NCBI GenBank assembly: GCA_012270135.1 | Contig: JAAXIW010000065.1 | Span: 1 to 8,317 of the forward strand | DNA length: 8,317 nucleotides | Reading direction: 5' to 3' | Origin: Brevundimonas sp. | GTDB lineage: Bacteria; Pseudomonadota; Alphaproteobacteria; Caulobacterales; Caulobacteraceae | In this document: piece after piece, positions 1 through 5,613 of the stretch | Numbering within the stretch: position 1 is the first letter of the stretch | Layout: every line of letters starts with the position of its first letter | Notes under the pieces: generated by a model | Database searches by the model: none | What the model was told of the DNA's origin: nothing | What the model saw: only the letters and a program-made list of their open reading frames with translations | Position numbers and translations under genes: made by a program

Positions 1-1041
1 CGCATCGCCCGCAACACCCAGCTGCTGCTGCAGATGGAGACCGGCCTGACCCGGGTCATCGACCCGTGGGGCGGAAGCTTCTACGTCGAGCGCCTGACCC
101 ACGAACTGGCCGAAAAGGCCCGCGCCCACATGGCCGAGGTCGAGGCCCTGGGCGGCATGGCGAAAGCCATCGAGGCCGGCGTGCCCAAGCTGCGTATCGA
201 GGAATCGGCGGCGAAGACCCAGGCCCGCATCGACACCGGCCAACAGACCGTCGTGGGGGTGAACAAATATCTCGCCGACCACGTCGACGATATTCCCGTC
301 CTGAAGGTCGACAACGCCGCCGTGCTGGCGTCCCAGCTCGACAAGCTGAAGCGGCTCCGCGCCGAACGCGACGAGGCGAAGACCCGGGCGGCGCTCGACG
401 CCCTGACGGCGGGAGCGAAGGGCGACGCCAACCTGCTGCAGCTGTCGGTCGAGGCGGCGCGGGCCTACGCCACCGTCGGCGAAATGTCGGACGCGCTCGA
501 GGCTGCCTTCGGGCGCCATGTGGCTTCGGTGAAGACCGTCTCGGGCGTCTATGCGAAGGAGGCCGGCACCGATCCAAGGATCAGTCGCGCCCGCAGCATG
601 GTCGCCGCCTTCGTCGAGAACGACGGCGGCCCGCCGCGCGTCCTGATCGCCAAGCTGGGCCAGGACGGCCACGACCGGGGTCAGAAGGTCGTCGCCACCG
701 CCTACGGAGACCTCGGTTTCGAGGCGACGGCCGGGTCCCTGTTCCAGACTCCGGCCGAGGCGGCGAAGGAGGCGGTCGAGCGCGGCGTCCACGCCGTCGG
801 CGCCTCTTCGTTGGCCGCCGGCCACCTGACCCTCGTGCCGGAGCTGAAGGCCGAGCTGGAGAAGCTGGGCCGGCCCGACATCATGATCGTGGTCGGCGGG
901 GTGATCCCGCCGTCCGACGTCCAGACCCTGATCGACATGGGCGCGGCGGCGGTCTACCCGCCCGGTTCGGTCATCGCCGACACGGCCATCGACCTGATCG
1001 ACAAGCTCAACCAGCGCCTCGGCTACGCCCAGAAGGCCTGA
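1..1041 (+). CDS. scpA: Methylmalonyl-CoA mutase, C-terminal part (5' end outside window)
   Basis: This is the 3' part of the adenosylcobalamin-dependent mutase that interconverts methylmalonyl-CoA and succinyl-CoA, the last step of propionyl-CoA and odd-chain/branched-chain catabolism in the cytoplasm. The reading frame is open from base 1, so the 346 residues seen are about half of a family protein of roughly 700-730 residues; the ATG at 34 is internal. Residues 1-30 carry the end of the substrate-binding barrel (ETGLTRVIDPWGGSFYVE). The B12-binding domain spans about residues 210-340. It shows the full base-off/His-on signature: DGHDRG with the cobalt-ligand histidine at codon 670-672 (residue 224), SSL at 269-271, and GG at 299-300 in VVGGVIPP. 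No truncation or frameshift is visible. It could be the large subunit of a two-subunit enzyme or a single-chain enzyme; the small subunit, if any, lies upstream. The family call is very secure. Confidence 0.96.
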   Translation, partial: RIARNTQLLLQMETGLTRVIDPWGGSFYVERLTHELAEKARAHMAEVEALGGMAKAIEAGVPKLRIEESAAKTQARIDTGQQTVVGVNKYLADHVDDIPVLKVDNAAVLASQLDKLKRLRAERDEAKTRAALDALTAGAKGDANLLQLSVEAARAYATVGEMSDALEAAFGRHVASVKTVSGVYAKEAGTDPRISRARSMVAAFVENDGGPPRVLIAKLGQDGHDRGQKVVATAYGDLGFEATAGSLFQTPAEAAKEAVERGVHAVGASSLAAGHLTLVPELKAELEKLGRPDIMIVVGGVIPPSDVQTLIDMGAAAVYPPGSVIADTAIDLIDKLNQRLGYAQKA

Positions 1042-1044
1042 GCC

Positions 1045-1467
1045 TCAGGGGCGCTGGGCGTCGGGCAGGGCGGAGATCTCGGCCTCGGTCAGTACGCGGC
1101 TGACGCGGGCGCGGCAGGTGCGGGGCGGGGCCGACGAGGCGGGCAGGGTGATCCGCGCCCAGTCGCCGGTGCAGATCCGTCCTCCGGCCAGTCCGCCGAC
1201 GTCCGGGGTGATCGCCAGCCGGTGGGTGAAGTCCAGATCGGTGCAGCCGCCCGAGTTGTTGAGCTCGAACACCTGGTCGCGCATGGCCCGGATGTAGAGC
1301 TGGCCGACGCCCCCCGCGCGGAAATTCCGCACCTGGTCGCCATAGAAGCACTGGCGCTCGGGACCGGCGGCGCGGTCCCCCGGCATCCCCATGTCATTGG
1401 TCGGCGCGCAGGACGCCGCCAGCGCGGCCGCTGCGGCGATGGCTGGATATGAAAGCAGACGGGTCAT
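1045..1467 (-). CDS. Small exported protein, probable lipoprotein, DUF6491-like
   Basis: A 140-residue protein of unknown function. The ATG at 1467 is preferred over an in-frame ATG at 1542. Starting at 1467 gives a clean signal peptide (MTRLL, then an Ala-rich hydrophobic stretch ending LAASC at Cys20) and a GGAG ribosome-binding site about 7 nt upstream; starting at 1542 would add an Arg-rich leader overlapping mnmC. Cys20 fits a lipobox, though Leu is at -4 rather than -3, so cleavage by signal peptidase I is possible. The mature part holds four further cysteines (40, 75, 99, 118), enough for two disulfides in the periplasm. The pattern CF...V.NFR...LYIR..RDQVFEL...GC.DLDF..RLAI...C.GD...C...V..LTEAEISALP resembles the DUF6491 proteins common in Caulobacterales; this is from memory. 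It starts 37 bp after mnmC on the same strand, so the two may be co-transcribed. Its stop lies 3 bp from the convergent mutase stop. Confidence 0.72.
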   Translation of the reverse strand: MTRLLSYPAIAAAAALAASCAPTNDMGMPGDRAAGPERQCFYGDQVRNFRAGGVGQLYIRAMRDQVFELNNSGGCTDLDFTHRLAITPDVGGLAGGRICTGDWARITLPASSAPPRTCRARVSRVLTEAEISALPDAQRP

Positions 1468-1504
1468 GTTCAATCTCCGGATCCGTGGGATGGCAGCCCC
1501 TGGC

Positions 1505-3319
1505 TCAGGTTGAACCGTCCATCGCCGCCGAAGGTTGCGCAAGGGCGCCGGCGATCACGAACCGCTTCGGCTCGATCCGCGCCGCCAGCGACGCTGGGAG
1601 CGGCGAGGGCGCGCCGGCCGCCAGCGCCGCGACATGCTCGGCCAGCAGGGGCGCGACGCAGAAGCCGCGCGAGCCCAGCCCGGTCAGGACGAACAGGCCG
1701 GGCGCCAGGTCTCCGGCCAGCGGCAGTCGGTCCGGCGTTGTGGCCCGGATGGCCGCGCGATTTCGGACGGTTCCGGCCGCCGCCACGCGGGCGGCCAGAG
1801 CCGGCAGCCGGGTCTCAAGAGCCTGCAGATTGCGCGCGCTGGCGGCGGCGCTGGTTTCGACCGCGGCCTCGCCTCGTTCGTGGGTGGCTCCGAACAGCAG
1901 GCCGTCCGGGGTCGGCGAAGCGTAACCGCCCCAGGCCGTCGGGGCGGTGGAGACGCCCGCGACCCAGTCCGCCTGGCCCCGGACCGGCGCCAGCGGCAGG
2001 TCCGGACGCAAGGCCGCCGCGCCCCAGCCGGCGGCGACGACGACGACATCCGCCTCGAGGATGACGTCGCCCCCCGCATCGACCAGCCGCCAACGTCCCG
2101 CCGCCGGTTCGATCCGGTCGACGCTCGCCGTGATGCGGTCGGCTCCGGCGAGCCAGGTCCCGAGCACCGGAGCCGGATTCAGCGCCAGGGCGTCCCTCAT
2201 GAACAGTCCGCCGGTATCGACCGGTTCATTCAGCCGCGCGGCGCTGGCCGGGGCGTCCAGTTGCGTCATCGCTCCCGCCGGCCACAGATCCTGCGCCGCG
2301 ACCTTGCCGAACCGCGCGGCGTCCCGCGGCGCCTGTTCCAGCTGCAAGACGCCCCCGGCGAGGATCGCGTCCGGGACGGAGGCATAGAGGGCGCGGGCGC
2401 GGGCGAGGGCCTGGGCGTGCAGGGCTGCGATGCCCCGATCGCCGGCGTCCAGCCGGGGTGTGACGAGGGCGGACGGGAAGCCCGAGCCGCCGGCGCCCGG
2501 CCCTGTCTCCTCGATCACCGTGCAAGTCAGGCCCAGTGCCGTGAAGGCCCGGACGAGGGCGGCCCCCGCGATGCCGCCGCCGACGATGGCGACGGTGGGG
2601 GCCCGCGTCGGGTCGGGCGCCCCGGGGTGACGCGCTTCCAGCCGTTCCCGCTTGCGGCCGTGGCCGGGGCGTTTGTCGACGGTGAAGCCGCGCTCTGACA
2701 GCCCCCGCCTGACGGCTCCCGCGACCGTGAAGGTGGCGACCCGGGCGCCGGGGGCCGAGCGCGCCGCGACGCCGTCCAGCACCGCGTCGGACCACATCCC
2801 GGGATTGGTCGCCGGCGCGAAGCCGTCGAGAAACCAGGCGTCGGCGCGGCCGGACCACTGGGTCAGGGCTTCCGCGGCGTCGCCGACGGCCAGATCGAGC
2901 GTGGCGTCGAAGCCGGGAAGGTCCAGACGGTGAAAGCCGGGGGTCGGCGCCGGCCAGGCCTGGAGCAGCGCGCGGGCGGCGTCGGCCAGTTCCGGCCAGG
3001 TCCCCAAGGCCCGGGCGGCCTCGTCGCGACCGAGCGGAAAGCCTTCCACCGAGAAGATGTGCAGCCTGCTGTTCGGCGGACGCTCGCGCCGCCACAGATC
3101 CAGCAGGGCCGCGATGTTCAGCCCGGTGCCGAAGCCGAGCTCGGCGACCGTGAAGCGCGTCCGTCCGCGCCAGGCCTCCGGGAGACCGCAACCGGCGAGG
3201 AAGACCGCCCGGCTCTCCGCCAGACCGTCTTCCCGCGAGAAATAGATGTCGTCGAACCGGCCGGATCGGGGGGCGCCGTCCTCGGTCCAGACCAGTCGGG
3301 GCGAGCGGTCGTCGGTCAT
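1505..3319 (-). CDS. mnmC: Bifunctional tRNA (mnm5s2U34) biosynthesis protein MnmC
   Basis: This 604-residue fused enzyme completes 5-methylaminomethyl-(2-thio)uridine at the wobble position of tRNAs. Its FAD-dependent C-terminal half removes the carboxymethyl group from cmnm5U, and its SAM-dependent N-terminal half methylates nm5U. The methyltransferase domain (about 1-235) has the conserved FDDIYFS entry motif at 22-28, the SAM loop ELGFGTGLN at 60-68 and FLDGFAPATNPGMW at 163-176; Asp165 corresponds to the conserved Asp of the E. coli enzyme. The oxidoreductase domain begins at about 241 with the dinucleotide fold IVGGGIAG (245-252) followed by VIEE (268-271). It ends with DRLPLAGDL and the family-typical LGSRGFCVAPLLAEH. 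E. coli MnmC is 668 residues, so this is a slightly short but complete two-domain version. The start sits just after a small hairpin. A terminator lies about 32 nt upstream, leaving little room for a dedicated promoter. The partners MnmE and MnmG are not in the window. Confidence 0.95.
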   Translation of the reverse strand: MTDDRSPRLVWTEDGAPRSGRFDDIYFSREDGLAESRAVFLAGCGLPEAWRGRTRFTVAELGFGTGLNIAALLDLWRRERPPNSRLHIFSVEGFPLGRDEAARALGTWPELADAARALLQAWPAPTPGFHRLDLPGFDATLDLAVGDAAEALTQWSGRADAWFLDGFAPATNPGMWSDAVLDGVAARSAPGARVATFTVAGAVRRGLSERGFTVDKRPGHGRKRERLEARHPGAPDPTRAPTVAIVGGGIAGAALVRAFTALGLTCTVIEETGPGAGGSGFPSALVTPRLDAGDRGIAALHAQALARARALYASVPDAILAGGVLQLEQAPRDAARFGKVAAQDLWPAGAMTQLDAPASAARLNEPVDTGGLFMRDALALNPAPVLGTWLAGADRITASVDRIEPAAGRWRLVDAGGDVILEADVVVVAAGWGAAALRPDLPLAPVRGQADWVAGVSTAPTAWGGYASPTPDGLLFGATHERGEAAVETSAAASARNLQALETRLPALAARVAAAGTVRNRAAIRATTPDRLPLAGDLAPGLFVLTGLGSRGFCVAPLLAEHVAALAAGAPSPLPASLAARIEPKRFVIAGALAQPSAAMDGST

Positions 3320-3321
3320 CG

Positions 3322-3339
3322 TTCAGGCCTTGCCCTGAA
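3322..3339 (-). promoter_or_regulatory. Hairpin presenting the mnmC ribosome-binding site
   Basis: On the mnmC mRNA strand a perfect 6-bp inverted repeat, TTCAGG and CCTGAA, encloses the six-base loop GCAAGG and ends 2 nt before the ATG at 3319. The only Shine-Dalgarno-like stretch (AAGG, 8 nt from the ATG) lies in the loop and at its edge. Such a structure could present or restrict the ribosome site. The repeat is directly visible; its role is inference. Confidence 0.4.
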
Positions 3340-3351
3340 TGAGGGCCAACG

Positions 3352-3379
3352 AAAAGGGGCCGCCCCTCAGGACGGCCCC
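3352..3379 (-). terminator. Rho-independent terminator of the 3401-3655 lipoprotein gene
   Basis: On the minus strand a 7-bp perfect GC stem, GGGGCCG paired with CGGCCCC, encloses a 10-nt loop and is followed directly by TTTT. It begins about 21 nt after the lipoprotein stop codon. It also stands between that gene and mnmC, so mnmC would depend on read-through or on a promoter inside or very close to this element. Confidence 0.8.
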
Positions 3380-3400
3380 GGTCGTCAGTTCACAGCCGGC

Positions 3401-3655
3401 TTACTGACCCTCGACCGGCGTGGCGGGCGCCGGCTCGGCGGCCTGGGCGGCTGTGGAGGCCTCGGCGGCCTCGGCGGCCGCCTTGGCGTCGGCGGCGGTC
3501 TGTTCAAGGGTCTGGTCGACCTCGGCCGGATCGGCCACGCCGGAGGCCTCGGCGGCTTCAGACGCGGCGTCGGGAGCCTTTTCCTCGGCGTTGTTGTTGC
3601 AGGCGGCGAGCGCCAGTGCGGCGGCCGAGGCGGCGATCAGGGTGACGATGCGCAT
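3401..3655 (-). CDS. Small Ala/Glu-rich lipoprotein (downstream member of a tandem pair)
   Basis: An 84-residue predicted lipoprotein of unknown function. Residues 1-19 are a type II signal peptide ending in the lipobox LAAC, with Cys19 as the lipidated residue. The mature chain of 66 residues is almost entirely Ala, Glu, Asp, Thr and Pro (starting CNNNAEEKAPDAASEAAEA). It has no aromatic residues and no further cysteine, so it is probably an extended or helical acidic tail in the periplasm rather than a folded enzyme. The ATG at 3655 is preceded by AAGGA with good spacing. The signal peptide differs from that of the neighbouring 3836-4060 gene at one position (MRIVxLIAASAAALALAAC), and the promoter, RBS and terminator layouts also match, which points to tandem duplication. 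It has its own promoter candidate (3701-3729) and terminator (3352-3379), so it is probably monocistronic. It could be confused with entericidin-like peptides, but it lacks their short Gly-rich body. Confidence 0.82.
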   Translation of the reverse strand: MRIVTLIAASAAALALAACNNNAEEKAPDAASEAAEASGVADPAEVDQTLEQTAADAKAAAEAAEASTAAQAAEPAPATPVEGQ

Positions 3656-3700
3656 GGGGATTTCCTTCGTTCGAGCGGACGACTGTGTCCCGGAACCCGG

Positions 3701-3729
3701 GATACCGACGGCGGCGCCGGACCCGCAAG
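3701..3729 (-). promoter_or_regulatory. Candidate promoter of the 3401-3655 lipoprotein gene
   Basis: On the minus strand CTTGCG (3724-3729) is followed after exactly 17 nt by GGTATC (3701-3706). The same arrangement, with CTTGCG, 17 nt and GTTATC, precedes the paralogous gene at 4060, and the bases flanking both elements are also alike (an A/T-rich run before CTTGCG, CGGG after TATC). It resembles the alphaproteobacterial housekeeping-sigma promoter. The 5' untranslated region would be about 40 nt. Confidence 0.5.
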
Positions 3730-3770
3730 TGAATTTGCCGCAAGCTTGCCCGATCGGGCGCCGCGCAACG

Positions 3771-3800
3771 AAAAAGGGCCGCCCGCGAGGGCGACCCTTT
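3771..3800 (-). terminator. Rho-independent terminator of the 3836-4060 lipoprotein gene
   Basis: Read on the minus strand, AAAGGGTCGCCC pairs with GGGCGGCCCTTT around a UCGC loop. This makes a 12-bp stem with a single G-U wobble, followed by two more T residues. It starts about 36 nt after the stop codon at 3836. Read on the plus strand the wobble becomes a C-A mismatch, so the structure favours the minus-strand transcript. Confidence 0.85.
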
Positions 3801-3835
3801 CCGAACGAACCCGGAGGTCCGTCAATCCGTCACGC

Positions 3836-4060
3836 TTAGTGAGCGGCTTCCGTGGCCGGAGCTTCGGTCGTGGCGGCCGGAGCGGCAGTGTCGGCAGCCG
3901 GGGTCTCGGCGGTCATGGCGCCTTCAGCCGGAGCGGCTTCCGGAGCGGCGACTTCTTCAACGGCCGGGGTTTCGGCGGCCGGGGTTTCTTCGGCGGCGGG
4001 CTGGCAGGCGGCCAGAGCCAGGGCGGCGGCCGAAGCGGCGATCAGAGCAACGATGCGCAT
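3836..4060 (-). CDS. Small Ala/Pro/Glu-rich lipoprotein (upstream member of a tandem pair)
   Basis: A 74-residue predicted lipoprotein of unknown function. The ATG at 4060 is chosen over an in-frame ATG at 4096 because it gives a signal peptide nearly identical to the 3401-3655 paralogue (18 of 19 residues) and is preceded by AAGGAAG about 9 nt upstream. The lipobox is LAAC with Cys19. The mature part (CQPAAEETPAAETPAVEEV onward) is 56 residues of Ala, Pro, Glu and Thr with repeated AAETPA/AEETPA units and a C-terminal His. No folded domain is recognisable. The codons are GC-rich like the rest of the window, so there is no sign of transfer. The gene has its own promoter candidate (4115-4143) and a strong terminator (3771-3800), hence is probably transcribed alone. 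A structural or envelope-spacer role is possible but unproven. Confidence 0.82.
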   Translation of the reverse strand: MRIVALIAASAAALALAACQPAAEETPAAETPAVEEVAAPEAAPAEGAMTAETPAADTAAPAATTEAPATEAAH

Positions 4061-4114
4061 GTGATTTCTTCCTTCAGAAGGGTCATACGAGGTCATGAAT
4101 CCTCGCAGTCCCGA

Positions 4115-4143
4115 GATAACGACTTCGTGAGCGGATACGCAAG
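4115..4143 (-). promoter_or_regulatory. Candidate promoter of the 3836-4060 lipoprotein gene
   Basis: The minus strand reads CTTGCG (4138-4143), a 17-nt spacer, then GTTATC (4115-4120), the same design and spacing as the promoter candidate of the paralogous gene. The 5' untranslated region would be about 50 nt. TCACGA half-sites lie in the spacer and just upstream, described separately. Confidence 0.5.
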
Positions 4144-4165
4144 CGAAATTCTCACGAGTTCGTGA
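4125..4165 (-). promoter_or_regulatory. Repeated TCACGA/TCGTGA half-sites around the -35 element
   Basis: A perfect palindrome with 6-bp arms, TCACGA-2-TCGTGA, lies at 4152-4165, about 9 bp upstream of the -35 candidate. A third copy of the half-site is at 4125-4130, inside the -35/-10 spacer, and pairs over 7 bp (TCGTGAG with CTCACGA) with 4151-4157. Half-sites flanking a -35 element suggest a protein-binding operator. No regulator is identified, and the paralogous promoter lacks these sites. Confidence 0.35.
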
Positions 4166-4188
4166 ACTGTCGTCATCGGAAGGGAGCG

Positions 4189-4211
4189 AAGGGGGCCGGC
4201 GCGGTCCCCCT
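4189..4211 (-). terminator. Weak candidate terminator after the 4237-4530 lipoprotein gene
   Basis: On the minus strand AGGGGG pairs with CCCCCT. One bulged A and an inner CCG/CGG extend the stem around a CGC loop, about 26 nt after the TAG stop. Only two T residues follow, so termination would be weaker than at the two downstream lipoprotein genes. Confidence 0.38.
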
Positions 4212-4236
4212 CTCCATGCGCGGAAGGCGTTCCGCC

Positions 4237-4530
4237 CTACATCGGCGGCGGCGAGGTGGTCGCCGGCGAGGTCGAGCCGTTCGGTTCCGGCGGCAGGGTC
4301 GGCGGCGTCTGTCCCGGCGGGGTCGAGCCGTCCGGATTGGCGGGCATGGTCGAATCGGGGGTCGTGGTCATGGTTCCGTCGGGCGCCATGGCCCCGTCGG
4401 CGGCGGGCGCCATGGTCGATGTTTCAGCGCCGGTGGCGGCCGCGTCATCCGCCGTTTCGTCCTCCGCGGGCGTGCAGGCGGCCAGGGCGAGCGCGCCGAG
4501 GGCGGCTGCGGTGAGGGTCAGGAGTTTCAT
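4237..4530 (-). CDS. Small Pro/Thr/Met-rich lipoprotein
   Basis: A 97-residue predicted lipoprotein of unknown function. The ATG at 4530 is preferred over an upstream in-frame start at 4779 because a strong GGAGG lies 7 nt before it and translation then opens with a signal peptide (MKLLTLTAAALGALALAAC, lipobox Cys19). The longer reading would overlap motA and prefix an Arg-rich, unlikely leader. The mature chain starts acidic (CTPAEDETADDAA). It then becomes a low-complexity segment with recurrent DGxM/DxTM motifs (DGAM, DGTM, DSTM) and a Pro-rich tail ending in PPPM. There are no aromatic residues and no extra cysteines. It is the first of three consecutive lipoprotein genes on this strand, but its signal peptide and body differ from the other two, so it is not an obvious recent copy. 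It starts 139 bp downstream of motA with no clear promoter between. Confidence 0.78.
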   Translation of the reverse strand: MKLLTLTAAALGALALAACTPAEDETADDAAATGAETSTMAPAADGAMAPDGTMTTTPDSTMPANPDGSTPPGQTPPTLPPEPNGSTSPATTSPPPM

Positions 4531-4553
4531 CGGTGGTCCTCCGAGCGATCGCC

Positions 4554-4610
4554 CGGGCGGAAGAGCCGCCCGCTCCCACGATCGGTCCCGGGTCAACCGG
4601 CCAGACCCGG
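4554..4610. other. Two GC hairpins between motA and the lipoprotein gene
   Basis: The 139-bp gap 4531-4669 holds two inverted repeats. CCGGGTC/GACCCGG has a 9-nt loop (4588-4610), and CGGGCGG/CCGCCCG has a 5-nt loop (4554-4572). Neither has a T-run on the minus strand. They could act as a motA 3'-end structure or lie in the lipoprotein leader. The repeats are visible; their function is not. Confidence 0.3.
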
Positions 4611-4669
4611 TCCTGTTCCCGAAGCCGTGATGGGCGGTGAGACGGCGTGATGGAGGCGTGAGGCCGGCG

Positions 4670-5539
4670 TCAGGCGTCGGCCGGCGCGCCCTGCAGCGAC
4701 TCTTCCATCTCGAGGAACGACGGCTGGGCCGACGACGGGATGTCGCCGCGTCCGATCTCGACCGAAATCTGCGCCGCATTGCCGTGCAGGTGGGCGACGA
4801 GGACCGACTGGATGATCTTGTAGAAGGCTCCGTCGCCGTCGATGATTTCCTTCAGCCGGGCCGACATCGGACCCACCAGCCCATAGGCCAGGAAGACGCC
4901 GAGGAAGGTGCCGACCAGGGCGCCGCCGATCATGCCGCCGAGGATTTCCGGCGGTTCGGTGATCGAGCCCATGGTCTTGATCACCCCCAGCACGGCGGCG
5001 ACGATGCCCAGCGCGGGCAGGCCGTCGGCCATGGTCTGAAGCGCATGGGCCCCGGCCAGGCCTTCGTGGTGGTGCTTCTCCAGCTGCTTTTCCATGGCGT
5101 CCTCGATCTGATGCGGATCCTCGAGGTTCATGGTCATCATCCGCAGGGTGTCGCAGATGAAGTCGGTGGCGAAATGGTCCTTCAGCACCTTGGGGTATTT
5201 CTGGAAGATGGCGCTCTCGGCCGGCTTCTCGATGTGGCTCTCGAGGGCGATGACCCCCTTGGACTTCATCGTCTTGGTCAGCTGGAACAGCAGGGAGAGC
5301 AGGTCCTTGTAGTCCTGCTTCTTCCATTTCTGGCCGGCGAACACCTTGGCGAAGCCGCCCATGGTGGCCTTGATGGTGGTGACGCTGTTGCCGATCAGGA
5401 AGGCCGCCACGGCCGCGCCGAGGATGGCCATCAATTCGTAGGGCAGGGAGTGGAGGATGACCCCCATCTTGCCGCCCGCCAGAATGTAGCTGCCGAACAC
5501 CATGGCGAACAGCAGGACGATGCCGATGATCTGGAACAT
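4670..5539 (-). CDS. motA: Flagellar motor stator protein MotA
   Basis: MotA forms with MotB the proton-conducting stator of the flagellar motor in the inner membrane. The 289-residue length is normal for the family (E. coli 295). Four membrane segments are visible at about 3-21, 34-50, 173-191 and 202-225, with the large cytoplasmic loop between the second and third. The key prolines are present in GLPALGIVAAVLG (Pro175) and YGLVGPMS (Pro224), matching E. coli Pro173 and Pro222. In the rotor-contact loop, Glu100 matches E. coli Glu98, but the position of Arg90 is Lys92, a charge-conserving change. The C-terminal cytoplasmic part retains the VEIGR...PSFLEMEE signature. motB is not adjacent, as is also known in Caulobacter, where the two genes are unlinked. 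The gene begins 74 bp after the acyl-CoA synthetase stop on the same strand; its RBS is weak (AGGA about 13 nt from ATG). An AT-rich palindrome and a GANTC site lie in its leader. Confidence 0.96.
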   Translation of the reverse strand: MFQIIGIVLLFAMVFGSYILAGGKMGVILHSLPYELMAILGAAVAAFLIGNSVTTIKATMGGFAKVFAGQKWKKQDYKDLLSLLFQLTKTMKSKGVIALESHIEKPAESAIFQKYPKVLKDHFATDFICDTLRMMTMNLEDPHQIEDAMEKQLEKHHHEGLAGAHALQTMADGLPALGIVAAVLGVIKTMGSITEPPEILGGMIGGALVGTFLGVFLAYGLVGPMSARLKEIIDGDGAFYKIIQSVLVAHLHGNAAQISVEIGRGDIPSSAQPSFLEMEESLQGAPADA

Positions 5540-5549
5540 GAAGGGCCGG

Positions 5550-5593
5550 GAATCCTGACGCGAGAGGCGTCAACCATCGCCGTTAATCATTAA
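5550..5593 (-). promoter_or_regulatory. motA leader: TTAATGATTAA palindrome and GANTC site
   Basis: The 74-bp gap before motA contains TTAATGATTAA (5583-5593), a perfect AT-rich palindrome about 44 bp upstream of the ATG, in otherwise very GC-rich DNA. It also holds one GAATC (5550-5554), the GANTC sequence methylated by CcrM in Caulobacterales. The TTAA halves recall CtrA sites (TTAA-N7-TTAA), but the spacing here is 3, not 7. A -35-like TTGACG at 5568-5573 has no convincing -10 partner. Confidence 0.3.
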
Positions 5594-5613
5594 GGGGCGG
5601 TTGCGACCGGCGG

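Noticed and set aside
1535..2698. A 387-residue Arg/Gly-rich plus-strand frame
   Set aside because: Antisense of the oxidoreductase half of mnmC, with the composition typical of shadow frames in GC-rich DNA.
2930..4165. A 411-residue Gly-rich plus-strand frame resembling a repetitive surface protein
   Set aside because: It is the antisense reading of mnmC and the two Ala-rich lipoprotein genes; Gly/Arg runs arise from complementing GCC/GCG codons. The opposite strand has clear families, RBSs and terminators.
4220..4235. GCGGAA-GGCG-TTCCGC hairpin just after the 4237-4530 gene
   Set aside because: Short stem without a T-run on the gene's strand; the larger GGGGG/CCCCC hairpin slightly further on is a better terminator candidate.
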